From: Branchiostoma lanceolatum
Lineage: Eukaryota > Chordata > Leptocardii > Amphioxiformes > Branchiostomatidae
Direction of reading: 5' to 3'
Assembly (NCBI RefSeq): GCF_035083965.1
Contig: NC_089729.1
Span: 14,434,964 to 14,498,963, forward strand
Length of the DNA stretch: 64,000 nucleotides
Below are positions 1 to 11,645 of this stretch, in pieces. How positions within the stretch are numbered: the stretch's first letter is position 1; the number at the start of each line of letters is the position of its first letter. The notes under the pieces were generated by a model. That model did not search any database. It was given only the letters and a program-made list of their open reading frames with translations, and was not told where the DNA came from. The position numbers and the translations under genes are program-made.

Positions 1-904
1 CGTTTGTTCAAAAGAATTTAATACATCCCATTCTACAAATAGAGTCAGCTATATTCTAGGGGGAGAAAACCCGTACTGTATACAAATAGATCAATGTACT
101 GAGAAGTACCAGGATATTCCACAATTATTCTTTGTCGAAATGTGTTTTGTAGACCCCGAACAACATTACATATATCATTGTACTGTCGCCAAAGAGTTCT
201 CGTCTAGGAAAAATATTGCGTGTTTGAGCTTATCCCTCTCGTGGATTGAAGCTTTTTTCTTCTTTTTGATTTATCAAAGATACATGCCGCCTGTTGTCGT
301 ATTGCTCGTACTTTATTCTATAGTCTGTTTTGCATGTGCTTTGGTATTCACGTTGGAGTATACAGTGAAAGCTTTCTTCTAAGAACGGAGAAAACATTGA
401 AGAAGATATTGAAAGTGTTTTAGTAGGCAAGTAGTAGAAAAATACCTCTATGCTTGGGTGCTAATGATTAAATGGCATGATTTTTGGAGGGAAAGTTATT
501 TCTTTTTTACTCTAAGTCTCTATGCTTTTTTTAAAATTACAACAAGACAATGCACAGTGGAGTGCCAGGCAGACTAATTGCAATTACACTGAATAAACAC
601 TAAGGCAATTCATAGAATAAAACAATCTAAAACAATGTAGTTAATATTAAGTACACAATTGAGAGCTGTCTCAGCTGGATGCTAGGGGGCAGAAATTTTG
701 CAATGTACGTGTGTAGTGCCCCAAACAGTTGTTTGTTGATGGCAAGGTCGTGGGTTGCTGACCCCTAGAGTAGGAGAGATGTCGTTAAGTTGTTACTAAG
801 TAATGGGCATAAAACTTCTTCTCTTGGAAAAAAATCATACAGTATGAGACCCCTGCCCAAAAAAAGCGCATAAAGAAAAATTATTAACTTTATGTTTGTT
901 CTTC

Positions 905-1000
905 GGACAATCCTTGACCAATTGTCGGTTCTGCGGTCGGACCGATGTTTAGTGTGGTGCTGGTTTGAGTGGACACACCATCCCCGTTGCTGCCTGGATG
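905..1000 (-). pseudogene. Decayed copy of LDLRa-gene stalk segment
   Basis: The block matches 3535-3610, the Thr/Ser-rich stalk coding segment that follows the last LDLRa module. Both share the run ttgtcggttctgcggtcg (18 bases), then a tctgg/ggtttgagtgg block, and on the 3' side a weaker match up to the splice donor. In this copy the donor GT is lost (reads ATAAAG) and no LDLRa module is readable nearby. It looks like a relic of a partial duplication. Confidence 0.5.
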
Positions 1001-2880
1001 TCCATGTAGATGTAAATTCATACGACATGTTTGTACTTAAATCTGTGAATTTAAAGAGAAACACACATCCCAATCTTACACAAAGCCATGATATATATTC
1101 AGGCATTCAAACTCGGTGGAATGAACCAACAATGTGAGAGCAGCGGCCGTTAATGCCGAAAAGGCCGGAGGACACACTATCCGGAGCAGTCAGGACAATC
1201 GGAGTTCCCGTTATATATCTTTGCTAGGGGGACGGAGTGGTTGGCCGTTGTGCATTTGAAGGTAGGGAATGTACATTCTATATCTTCAACTATGTCGGTA
1301 TGGTCAATGGCACGTATACATTAGCACAATACTAGTAACTTGCGGAGCCAAAATAATTAGATAGTACTGGCGTATACTGGCACGGATCTGCACATTCCTT
1401 ATTTTTACGATATAGGCAGAGTTATAAGACAGACAGGTGATTACCCCGTATACGTAGGATGCGTGACAATTTGAGGGAACCGTATCATTCAGTTAGTATT
1501 TACTACTGTTCACTTTCTGTCAAGTCATCGACCAAACGAAAATATTCAGTTGCCCAAACTTAACACCTAATTGTACAGGAGATTCTTGTTGTATTTGAAA
1601 TAGACTTCTCTTTATGATATGAAAATATAAACCAGATACTTAATGATTCAGTAATTTTCTCTACCTGGCCTGTCATGTCCCTAGCTCTATGGTACACGGT
1701 TTGCTCAAACTGATCAAAGTTAATGAGGTCTTCTTGAAATGGCTGAAGATAAGGATAAACCCGTATTCAGACCATGCAGAGCAGAATGGACATTACTTGG
1801 GTGTTTTGGATCCGTGCCAGTGCAGTTGTGTACCTGACATGTTATACTGGGCAGAGTATGGATTATACACCGGTAGGATGTTTTGTATATGGCTGCATAA
1901 TGTAGTTACCCCTTATGCACCTTATCATCAATGCTAAATTTAGTGTACATATATTCATAGAATGAACACTGATGTTTTTTTCAAAAGCTTTATTTCTATT
2001 GAAGATACGCATATGATAAGTTGCTGTTTTGACAAAACAAGTAACTCCTCAAATGAAAGCTTTAATCTGAAGTACTTTGCCCCCATAAGCGGTAATTTAA
2101 AGTAGAATTCTCTCAACATTTTGATCTTATTCTAATCGCCTCAACATCTAGAAGCGTTAGTTAGAAAATAGAAACTAAAATAAGTTTTCAGTCTAAGTTA
2201 TAACATGTATAATCATCATGGTTCTTTGTATAAATATTGGAAATCACAATGCATGCCTGTTAACATCTACATCTTGAGTTTTGATAAATTCTTTTTGAAT
2301 CGTGCTTTGTCTTGATCATTTGACACCGTGATAACATTGGATTACTGAAAACAGAAATATTATCAAGGGCAATTAGACCCATAACATAAAAAGGGTAAAC
2401 GCCAAAACAGCGTTTTTGGAAAATTACTAATGTAGAACAAATGATTAGAAATTAACTGATTCACGTTAATCATGTTTCCGGTGTCTACATTTGCATAATG
2501 CAGCACAAGTTCAAACACAAGTACTGGAAAATGTTCCATGCTATTTCTTATAGACAAGTTTCCAAGCACATTATTTTTTGTTCCCTATAGCTACACAGCG
2601 GAGATCATGTATAGATCAGAAAGCCAGGCGATAGAGAATTTGACCGCCCAGCGCAGCAGCTGTCACCCAAACCATGGCCTGGTCCTGGGACCCATAGCTC
2701 CCTGCATAGGGCCATGTAGAGGAACAAATAAAAAATCAACAAATGAAAATGGCACCACTCCCGAGTCGTCGCCAAAAGTAGTACCGTATAAGTATACGAC
2801 CTGAAGGTCTCTGAAAAATGCATGCATTACATATTCAAAAGTCATGCTACCAACCAGATGATACATCGCGTGAACAATAC

Positions 2881-3000
2881 AAAGAATGAATGAATGAATG
2901 AATGAACTTTATTGCTCAACAGTTGTACATGATACAATGTATGGCAAAGTGATCGCTTGTTTTACAAGAAGTTAGCAGTATACATAAATAATTGTCCCCT
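2881..3000 (-). repeat. LINE-like 3' end with ATTC tail
   Basis: A (TGAA)n microsatellite followed by ctttattgctcaacagttg reads on the minus strand as AATAAAG followed by (ATTC)n. This is the usual 3' end of a truncated non-LTR retrotransposon with a tetranucleotide tail. A related end lies at 58420-58540. Family not identified. Confidence 0.4.
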
Positions 3001-3207
3001 AGTCAATCCATAGAACAGCACACAAACATAGGGCACTATATATATCAGGGATACGATAATTGGTTGTTGAAGAAAATGTGCAAGAAAGCAAATCCATTTT
3101 TAGGAAAGGGGGGATGAAGAGGGGCTAGATTGAACAAGTATTCTCTAACTGCTGATTACTTGAATGGTGAAATATTCTAAAGGAAACTGTTTTACTTTAG
3201 ATCGTTA

Positions 3208-3416
3208 CTAAGGGCGCGATCAGATATACGTCGTGCGAAAGTCGTACGATTTCGATGCAATTTTGAGGCAGGTTGTGACAGAGCCAACCACCGACAAGGA
3301 AAAAACACAGCCTTTTCTATAGCAAGACAGTTAGACTTTGCAGGTTACATGCATGACTGAGCAAAAAAATGCTATAAGTTAACAATCGTACGGCGTATGT
3401 AATCACGCTCTTTCTT
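3208..3416. mobile_element. Possible degenerate MITE
   Basis: The left edge (gcgcgatcagatatacgtcg...) and the right edge (...cgtacggcgtatgtaatcac) are imperfect inverted repeats of about 27 bp, both rich in CGTACG-like motifs. No clear target duplication was seen. A similar right-end motif sits at 6885-6915. Confidence 0.3.
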
Positions 3417-3513
3417 CAAGCAACGTTCTTCAAACTTCTTTTCAGATAAAAAAAAGAATAAATTATAAGGCTACTGGGACAAATATCTGGAGAAAAGGTA
3501 TTAATGATTTTAC

Positions 3514-4460
3514 CTGTCTGTTGTTCGAACAGCGTCCCTTGACCACTTGTCGGTTCTGCGGTCGAATCCATGGTACTGGTTTGAGTGGTCGCTGCGCCGT
3601 CCGCGTTGCCGCATCCCTGCTCGTCCTCCCCTGACTCACAGTCCGGATTTCCGTCACAGACCAGATGCTCGTATACACAGTACGGGTCTGGAGAGCCCGG
3701 CTGGCCACAGTAGACCGTCGGGCAATCAGGTGTCTCTCCGGAATCTTGCGCAAGCGTGTCCCGTGAACTTCTTTCTGCCAAACGGCCTTGCTCGTCTTCT
3801 TCGTCCAAACAATTTTCCTCATCTGAACCGTCTTCACAATCATCCTTGCCGTCACATTGCTTCCATGGAGGGAAACAAATGCCACTACTTTCACACTTGA
3901 AATGGTAGGGTGAGGGACAGACAAAGCTTGTGCAGTTATCCTCATCTGAACCGTCTTCACAATCATCCTTACCGTCACATTCCTTCAATGGAGGGAAACA
4001 AATGCCACTACTTTCACACTTGAGATATTCGGTTGAGGGACACTCAATGCTTCTGCAATTTTCCTCATCTGAACCGTCTCCACAATCATCCTTACTGTCA
4101 CATTGCTTCCCTGGAGGGAAACAAATGCCACTGCTTTCACACTTGAAATGGTCGGGGTTGTAACAACCTTTGCTTGTGCAGTCTGTCTCATCTGAACCGT
4201 CTTCACAATCATCCTTACTGTCACATTGCTTCCCTGGAGGGAGCAAACGCCACTACTTTCACACTTGAAATGGTCGGGGTTGTAACAACCTTTGCTTGTG
4301 CAGTCTGTCTCATCTCAGACATCTGAACCGTCTTCACAATCATCCTTACCGTCACATTGCTTCCCTGGAGGGAAACAAACGCCACTACTTTCACACTTGA
4401 AATATTCGGGGTTGTAACAACCTTTGCTTGTGCAGTCTGTCTCATCTTAACCGTCTTCAC
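3514..4460 (-). CDS. LDL-receptor class A repeat protein, partial, probably broken
   Basis: A long exon encodes tandem LDLRa modules of about 40 residues with the Cys pattern and acidic calcium-binding SDE motif (KCESSGICFPP, CDGKDDCEDGSDE). About six modules are readable, then a more divergent one (VYCGQPGSPDPYCVYEHL, CDGNPDCESGEDEQGC) and a Thr/Ser-rich stalk. The 3' end is a good donor (CAGACAG/GTAAAA at 3514/3513). LDLRa modules bind ligands outside the cell, so a secreted or membrane receptor is likely. On the 5' side the frame is damaged: a 1-bp deletion near 4247 (ggagggagc for ggagggaaac), a 9-bp in-frame insertion near 4311, and a Ser codon turned into TAA near 4447. The exon ends against the foldback element at 4477. 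No start, signal peptide or further exon was found. It is either a pseudogene or contains assembly errors. Confidence 0.7.
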
Positions 4461-4569
4461 AGAGCTAAGATTGGGGACCCGATTTTGGTCGATTACTCGC
4501 GGCCGTGCACGCGCGTGCATTCGGCCACGCCGTACCGACGGTGCACGCGTGCGTGGATCCCGCCACGTA

Positions 4570-5690
4570 TTAGCGGTGGTGCACGCACTGTTTGCTTGTG
4601 AGGCAGGAATTAGATCGCGCGTGCACACGACCACTTCCGCCCTTAGTTGCACGCGCGTGGTTAGTGCCATTTACACCGGTGGTGCACGCATTGATTTCCC
4701 ACGGACAGATCGCGAGAATTCTGCCAAAAAAGAATGCCGTGGTCACGCGTGCACCCAGCCACTTCCGCCCTTGGTTGCGCGCGCGTGGTTAGTGCCATTT
4801 ACACCGGTGGTGCACGCATTGATTTCCTACGGACAGATCGCGAGAATTATGCCAAAAAAAGAATGCCGTGGTCACGCGTGCACCCAGCCACTTCCGCCCT
4901 TGGTTGCGCCTGCGTGGTTAGTGCCATTTACACCGGTGGTGCACGCATTGATTTCCTACGGACAGATCGCGAGAATTCTGCCAAAAAAGAATGCCGTGGT
5001 CACGCGTGCACCCAGCCACTTCCGCCCTTGGTTGCGCGCGCGTGGTTAGTGCCATTTACACCGGTGGTGCACGCATTGATTTCCTACGGACAGATCGCGA
5101 GAATTATGCCAAAAAAGAATGCCGTGGTCACGCGTGCACCCAGCCACTTCCGCCCTTGGTTGCGCGCGCGTGGTTAGTGCCATTTACACCGGTGGTGCAC
5201 GCATTGATTTCCTACGGACAGATCGCGAGAATTCTGCCAGAAATGAATGCCGTGGTCACGCGTGCACCCAGCCACTTCCGCCCTTGGTTGCGCGCGCGTG
5301 GTTAGTGCCATTTACACCGGTGGTGCACGCATTGATTTCCTACGGACAGATCGCGAAAAATAAGCCAAAAAAGAATGCCGTGGTCACGCGTGCACCCAGC
5401 CACTTCCGCCCTTGGTTGCGCGCGCGTGGTTAGTGCCATTTACACCGGTGGTGCACGCATTGATTTCCTACGGACAGATCGCGAGAATTCTGCCAAACTG
5501 AAGAATGCCGTGGTCACGCGTGCACCCAGCCACTTCCGCCCTTGGTTGCGCGCGCGTGGTTAGTGCCATTTACACCGGTGGTGCACGCATTGATTTCCTA
5601 CGGACAGATCGCGAGAATTCTGCCAGAAATGAATGCCGTGGTCACGCGTGGTTCATGCCACACTCAGCCGGCGGTGCACGCATTGATTTC
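4570..5690. repeat. Tandem array, about 128-bp unit, about 8.5 copies
   Basis: Copies are nearly identical. Each contains gtgcacgcattgatttccta, cggacagatcgcgagaat, a variable A-rich spacer (tctgccaaaaaag, tatgccaaaaaaag or aaataagcc), and cacttccgcccttggttg. Spacing of the repeated gaatgccgtggtcacgcg motif is 128 bp. Variation is concentrated in the A-rich spacer. Forms the left arm of the foldback element. Confidence 0.9.
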
Positions 5691-5829
5691 CATAAGGAAA
5701 ATAACATAACAAAAAAAAAACAGTGCGTCGAAAAGAATCTGCATACCGTACCGTAAACGGCAATGCGTGTAGTAAGTGAGGTAGTTCGTGCCGAAATTGG
5801 AGCTCGTAATCCGTAGGAAATGCGCACTC

Positions 5830-6370
5830 GAAATGCGTGCACCGCCGGTGTAAATGGCCCTAACCTCGCGCGTGCAAGGAAGGCCCGAAGTGACCGTGTG
5901 CACGTGCGAGCACGGCACTTGTTTTAGGCAGTATTATCGCGATCTGTCCGTAGGAAATCAATGCGTGCACCACCGGTGTAAATGGCCCTAACCTCGCGCG
6001 TGCAAGGAAGGCCCGAAGTGGCCGTGTGCACGTGCGAGCACGGCACTTGTTTTAGGCAGTATTATCGCGATCTGTCCGTAGGAAATCAATGCGTGCACCA
6101 CCTGTGTAAATGGCCCTAACCTCGCGCGTGCAAGGAAGGCCCGAAGTGGCCGTGTGCACGTGCGAGCACGGCACTTGTTTCAGGCAGTATTATCGCGATC
6201 TGTCCGTAGGAAATCAATGCGTGCACCACCGGTGTAAATGGCCCTAACCTCGCGCGTGCAAGGAAGGCCCGAAGTGGCCGTGTGCACGTGCGACCACGCC
6301 ACTTGTTTTGGGCAGTATTATCGCGATCTGTCCGTAGGAAATCAATGCGTGCACCACCGCTAGAACGTGG
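5830..6370. repeat. Inverted tandem array, about 127-bp unit, about 4 copies
   Basis: The unit carries tcgcgatctgtccgtaggaa, aatcaatgcgtgcaccaccg and ggcccgaagtggccgtgtgc. The first two blocks are the reverse complement of blocks in the 4570-5690 array, while the rest has diverged. The two arms are therefore related subfamilies in opposite orientation. At 6385-6480 a shorter unit (gtgcaccgtcggtacggcg, about 36 bp) is repeated three times. Confidence 0.85.
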
Positions 6371-6526
6371 CAGGACGAACGTCCGTGCACCGTCGGTACG
6401 GCGTGGCCGTATATACGCGCGTGCACCGTCGGTACGGCGTGGCCGTATACACGTGCGTGCACCGTCGGTACGGCGGGGCCGAATGCACGCACGTGCACGG
6501 CCGCGAGTAATCGACCAATATCGGGT

Positions 6527-7262
6527 ACACATGCCTTCCTGGAGCATCTGACGGTTAATTCCGGCTTTTTCTGTGCCATGCAGACATCTTTCCGTGTTTG
6601 CGGGCTTCACTGTTGTATTTGAAGGTTGGCAGTCCTTGGACGATAGCAAGAACATTCACTTGGATCCTCTGGATTCTTAGGTCGTCGTTCATTTTCGTGG
6701 GCATACGTTTTCGTATCGTTGCGAAAAGGTTTGCTGCCTGCGAAGAAAAAAGGATAGAATTCGAAAATTATATGATCGGTCACTTTGGTCGGAAGCCGTG
6801 GCATGATTTTGTTGATTTCGTCAAATTGTCAAGCAGGTTGTTAGAGAACCATCAGCCGACCAATGAGGTTTTATCAAGGTACGGGCGTACGGATATCGTA
6901 CGACGAATGTGACCGGGCTCTAAGTTTTAAAAAAAAAACCATCTTGTTGCCCCATTGGGAGCATTGTTCATCCACCTTCCGTAGATTTGAGGAATGCATA
7001 GGTAGAAAAGCAAATCTGGAGATGGAGCTTTTACTCTGTCGCTCGCACCATGCAGCACTTCTGTACTAGTTTTTGAGAGTGAATGCCATGTAATGCTGAA
7101 CCTATTACTACTATGCTGTGAGAGTTTGGAAAAATTATGGGATAGATATGTAAGTTGTCTTAGTAATGATTTGACTTGCTTGCCCTTGCGATACCCAGAG
7201 TTCTCCATTTTTTCCCAGCATGCCAATCTACATTTTCGGGACCCACACGATGCATTTTGGGA
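6527..7262. other. Intergenic, no supported gene
   Basis: Open frames at 6598-6912 and 6863-7069 have no recognisable domain and no splice context. A CGTACG-rich motif at 6885-6915 resembles the right end of the possible MITE at 3208-3416. This stretch may include the 3' UTR of the sulfotransferase gene, but I saw no convincing minus-strand AATAAA. Confidence 0.4.
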
Positions 7263-10200
7263 TTAAATCTCAGAGGTCAATAAAGGATTCTGAGAAGTGT
7301 GAAAACGGTGAATATAGAATGTTCGTACCGACGCCTTTAGGTCACGACAGTAGGCGGCATCCACTACGAACTGTGGGTTCCACTGGGACGCTGTCACTGT
7401 CAGGTCGGCTTGGCCCTTCTGGTGCCCATGACAGAATCTGCTGACACGATCTTTCAAGTCTTTGAAATAGCGGAGTTCATCGTGGAAGTCAGAGCCCTGC
7501 GGGAACAACAAGAGTTCGGAGACCTCATCATTTCTCCATGAAAAATGTATTATGCAAATTAGGCCCTCATTTACATAATCTATATTCAACCATGTTCAGA
7601 ATATATCTCCATTTTCAATGAAATAATTAACGGTTCAGAAACGCGCTGAATGTGTAATCAGTATCCACCGAGTGTATCTGTCATCCTCTCTGTCTATCAC
7701 CTTGGCTCCACCCCAGTCTATTATACATACAGTTGTTTCTTGTGATGTGGTATTCCTTTTGCACATATGACATCAAATCATTCTTGCGTGACCGCATATA
7801 TGACAATACTTTACGTTTGCAAGCAATCGAACACCTAGCTGCAAGGTGGACTCAGTAGTACCAGTCAGTATTGCCCTGAGGAAGGTGACAGACGGCCACC
7901 AAAACGTCGGCTTTTGACTTTATATAGATCCTGGTTGTGAATAGATTTAAGAACCTTGATATCCAGTGGTTTTCCAACCTGATGGACATTTCCTTACCTG
8001 AGCTGCGATCTTCCTCCACAATGATGTGTTGAACGTGTCATACAGTAAGTACTCCACGGCTTTCCACCGGCGGAGGTTGGCAAGTTCCTCGGCGGTGGGG
8101 ACGTACCTCTTGTAGGCATAACTTCGGCTGTTCTTCGGCGTGGTGTCGTACAGAACTTCTCGCACCTCCCAGCACATCAGCCGCCTGAGGAGAACGATGG
8201 ACTCGTCCAGATGTTCCAGCAGCAACACCAGGGTAAAGTCCGCTTCTAGTTCGCTGATGTATCTACGAGCTTGTTTCTTGCAATGATAAAACAATCGAAG
8301 AAACGTTTGATAAGCAATTGTACCAACATTGTACTGACAGGCTCGTGTTGGTATAATAGGAAGAAGATAACAGCGTGATAGTCTTTATATCTATCGTTCT
8401 TCGTTTTGTATGAACATCAAGAACCTATTGTTCTACGTTTGGTATGAACATCAAGAACATCGCAAGCTGGCATACTCTTGATCGCGTCATAGCACGCGAT
8501 GCACCAAGATGGCGTTTAGTTTAGCTAACGCTATAGTCAAGTGTCCACCAAGATGGCGTAATCTAGCCTACGACATAGTCAAGTGACCCACCAAGATGGC
8601 ACACTCTAGTTTACGTCATAGTCAAGTGACCCACCAAGATGGCGCACTCTAGCTTACGTCATAGTCGAGTGACCCACCAAGATGGCGCACTCTAGCTTAC
8701 GTCATAGTCGAGTGACCCCACCAAGATGGTGCACTCTAGCTTACGTCATAGTCAAGTGACCCACCAAAATGGCGTACTTTTTTACGCCATAATCACGTGA
8801 CTACATACATACCATATATGGAGTTTGGCATGCAGACCTACCATGTCGTCAGCTGCTTCAGTAGGGTAGCCTAAATCAAACGACTGGTGGTTCCTAGTAC
8901 CGTCCCAGGTCACGTTACAGAAGTCAAAGTAAGCCTCAGACAGGTGCTTGTACTTCCACGGGTCCTGTAGAAACGTCTGGACAGGGTTCTTAGACTCGAT
9001 CTTCATCAATTTAGGAAGGTTGTAGTAAACCATGGCGGACTTCAGATGACTGCTGGGCTTCCGTATGATAGCTACATGTGAAACAATTGAAGAGAAATAA
9101 GTCATATTTGATGTATGCGTGACCGTACGAAAAATTGGCGTCAATATTGGTTATACGTTAAAAGTGTTTTTGAAATTTCATACCGCTACCACTCTCTTTA
9201 GTGATGGCTCGTGTATCCCCCTAAACGGCGACTCCTTTCCAATTAATTAAAGACATTTGTACGTTCGACCAATGGCTAAAGTCACATGTTTGTTAGATCA
9301 CGTGACCGAATTAGTGGCCATTCAAGCCTGAGGGGCTCTTTGTTGTGTTGGAATACAGTTAACGACAATCTGTCAACCGTCAAAACAGAATAACTTTTTT
9401 TCTGCTATCAATGTTCAAAAACAAACACGAATCATCTACTGAAGACCTTGTGTAGTGCAGTACTTGACAAAATTTGTAGTTTTTAATATGGATAAACGCT
9501 CCTTACAGATGTAGGCTGTGTTAGCCGGGAACCTGGACCGAAGCCATGTTTTGTTGTACACCATGTGGTTCAGCAGGACGTCATACTGTTCGTCCGGGGT
9601 GTGGACATAATCTTCCTCGGCAGGAGGGAAGGGCCAGGCTAGGACCCAGCCTGCAGTTGGACTGAGCACCGCCAGGCTGTGCTGCAGGACATATCTCTGA
9701 AAAATGTTCACGGCGGTGCATCCCCCAGTTTTGTGGGTTTTGATGAAGACGAATTTTCTTTTGGGGATGCACTGAGCGCTCGACGTCAATTTCTTTTCCA
9801 GCCTGTTGTTGTCTTGAGTATGGGCCAAGCCCCTGTAAAGTGTGGGATGACGTCTCAGTTAGTTTACTTACCTCCTTCTTCTACTCTAGATATAATCGCG
9901 TTTCAGTCCCTATCTTTAATGGTTAACAAACCTTCTATGTACAAAGCAAGAGAGTCAATACCTGACCGACATTTCTATGCTATTCATGTTCTTGAATCAA
10001 AGAAAAGGACGATTTCCTCAGGCCAAGCAGATACATGTATACGTAGCTTATATGGTATCGTCATGGTTCCTTCCATAAAGAATCTACGTGAGTCAACTCT
10101 TGAGGAGATTAAGAACGTCAATAGTTTTTTTATTACTGCTAATTCCCTATCAATACTGACATGGTAATGCTTCGGTCCCAATTGAAAAAAGGGGCCCCGT

Positions 10201-11551
10201 CGTGCAGTAGACGGGCTGTTTTTGGCACTTTCGGGCGTGACCCCTACGTGGCCCCGTCGGACACCCTGCGGTTCCCGGGCTATTTTTCGGCCCGCCCGGG
10301 ATCCCGAGTCAATTCAACTCAGGTTTAAATTGATCGCGGGACCCGGTAGCAAATAAATAACTTTATTGCAAGTTCATGCCCGAAGGCTAATTGCAGACAA
10401 ACAAGTACATGGGAATACATGGGAATCAAAAATAGTTATCTAGACACCGTGAGCTAATCATGAGAGCACCGGGAGGTACCCTCCCGGTTTGAGGCAGTCC
10501 ACCGGGACAAACTTGTGGCTTCGGGGCCCGGCCCGGACTACACCCCCGACGGCCCCGGCGCCATCGGGACCGAAGTATAAGTCATGTACAGAATTGATCT
10601 TTCCCATTAGATGATTCAATTATTAAGTAAGAGGATTAAGATAGCTAGAAAATCACCTACCATTGATGGGCGTCCAACCAACGGCTTTCTTCTACTAGTT
10701 TCCGTCTGACATTAGTTTTGACCTAAATTTAAGGCAAACACCTGTTATTTTCAATGAGTAGTATTTTTGATAAAGTTACAACATATATTCAGGAAAGTCC
10801 TTGTCTTATACATTCATCTATCATTTTCTACTTATTGAGATTTACAACATTTGTGGCAAGAGTCAACAGAATTTTTGATAACTGAGGTGGGTTCTTTATC
10901 GTGCTCAAGGTGTGGCTCAAACATGGGACCTCCAGCTTTACGTCAAATTCGAGAGAACGTCCCTAACCGAAGCTAGGCACTCATTTATAACCGGGTCGAA
11001 TGAGGAAATATGTGTGAAATGCCCGTTCCAAGGGCATAACCCAGTGACCTGCCAGGGATTCGAACCAAGACTCTTCAGATTTTAAAGTCACAAAGACCCT
11101 TCAGAGTCTAAAGTCAACAACGCTAGCCATAAAACCACCTTGCCACCATCGCAGTACAATATGTAGCTTCATTCAGCATTATATCATTGGAGCGATTTCT
11201 AAATGTGGTTTGATGAATTGCATACCTCTTGCAGTGTAAGATTTTGAATAAATAAATGAATGTAGTTGATAGTTTAGAAAACTCTATGTACAATCATAAT
11301 TATTGAAATCAAGTTGAAGAATGACTGAATAGCAAAGTTCATTTCATTCACACCCAAGTGTGTACACGAGCCGACGTTTCGATGACAGATTGTCATTTTC
11401 ATCAGGGCAATACTGACCGATTCACTGTGCACTGAAGCTAGGTGTTACAGCAAAAATGCAGTCCTAAACGTAAAGTATTGTTACTTTGATAGTTATTGCT
11501 GAGCAACAATGGTGAGAGGATGCGGTTACAAATGTAAAGTATTGTTGTATA

Positions 11552-11645
<94 letters not shown>

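Larger units (their letters stand above)
1..3400. other. Gene-poor AT-rich flank
   Basis: I see no exon with family similarity here. Short open frames (for example 140-382 and 1689-1937) have no domain and lack paired splice sites. The stretch holds a decayed copy of part of the LDLRa exon (about 905-1000), a LINE-like 3' end with a TGAA-type tail (2881-3000) and a possible small MITE (3208-3416). It may be intron or 3' flank of the LDLRa gene, whose next exon downstream on the minus strand was not found. Confidence 0.5.
4477..6526. mobile_element. Foldback-like element with inverted tandem arrays
   Basis: The two ends are inverted copies. The left begins acccgattttggtcgattac at 4477; the right ends with the matching sequence at 6526, and the match runs through the gcggccgtgcacg and cggccacgccgtaccgacgg blocks. 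Inside are two head-to-tail arrays in opposite orientation (4570-5690 and 5830-6370) around a short unique core. CpG and GTGCAC motifs are dense, unlike the AT-rich surroundings. No transposase frame was seen; open frames in the arrays are by-products of a 128-bp unit. No clear target duplication was found, so the ends are provisional. Foldback (FB/TU-type) elements have this design; a collapsed satellite is the alternative. Confidence 0.6.

Noticed and set aside
3463..4224. Alternative frames over the LDLRa exon (MTVRMIVKTVQMR repeats)
   Set aside because: They are shadows of the LDLRa coding frame; only the other frame has the Cys/SDE pattern.
4470..4476. A target-site duplication for the foldback element
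   Set aside because: Flanking bases (gggg at left, acac at right) do not match, so none is claimed.
4357..5756. Overlapping plus-strand open frames with repeated MPWSRVHPATSALGCARVV-type peptides
   Set aside because: They repeat every 128 bp in shifting frames because the DNA unit is tandem. No start context, splice sites or known domain.
4570..6370. CRISPR-like appearance of regularly spaced repeats
   Set aside because: Units are contiguous 127/128-bp copies without unique spacers, in an intron-rich eukaryotic genome.
6598..6912. 104-residue frame
   Set aside because: No family similarity, no splice partner, and its end overlaps a MITE-like motif.
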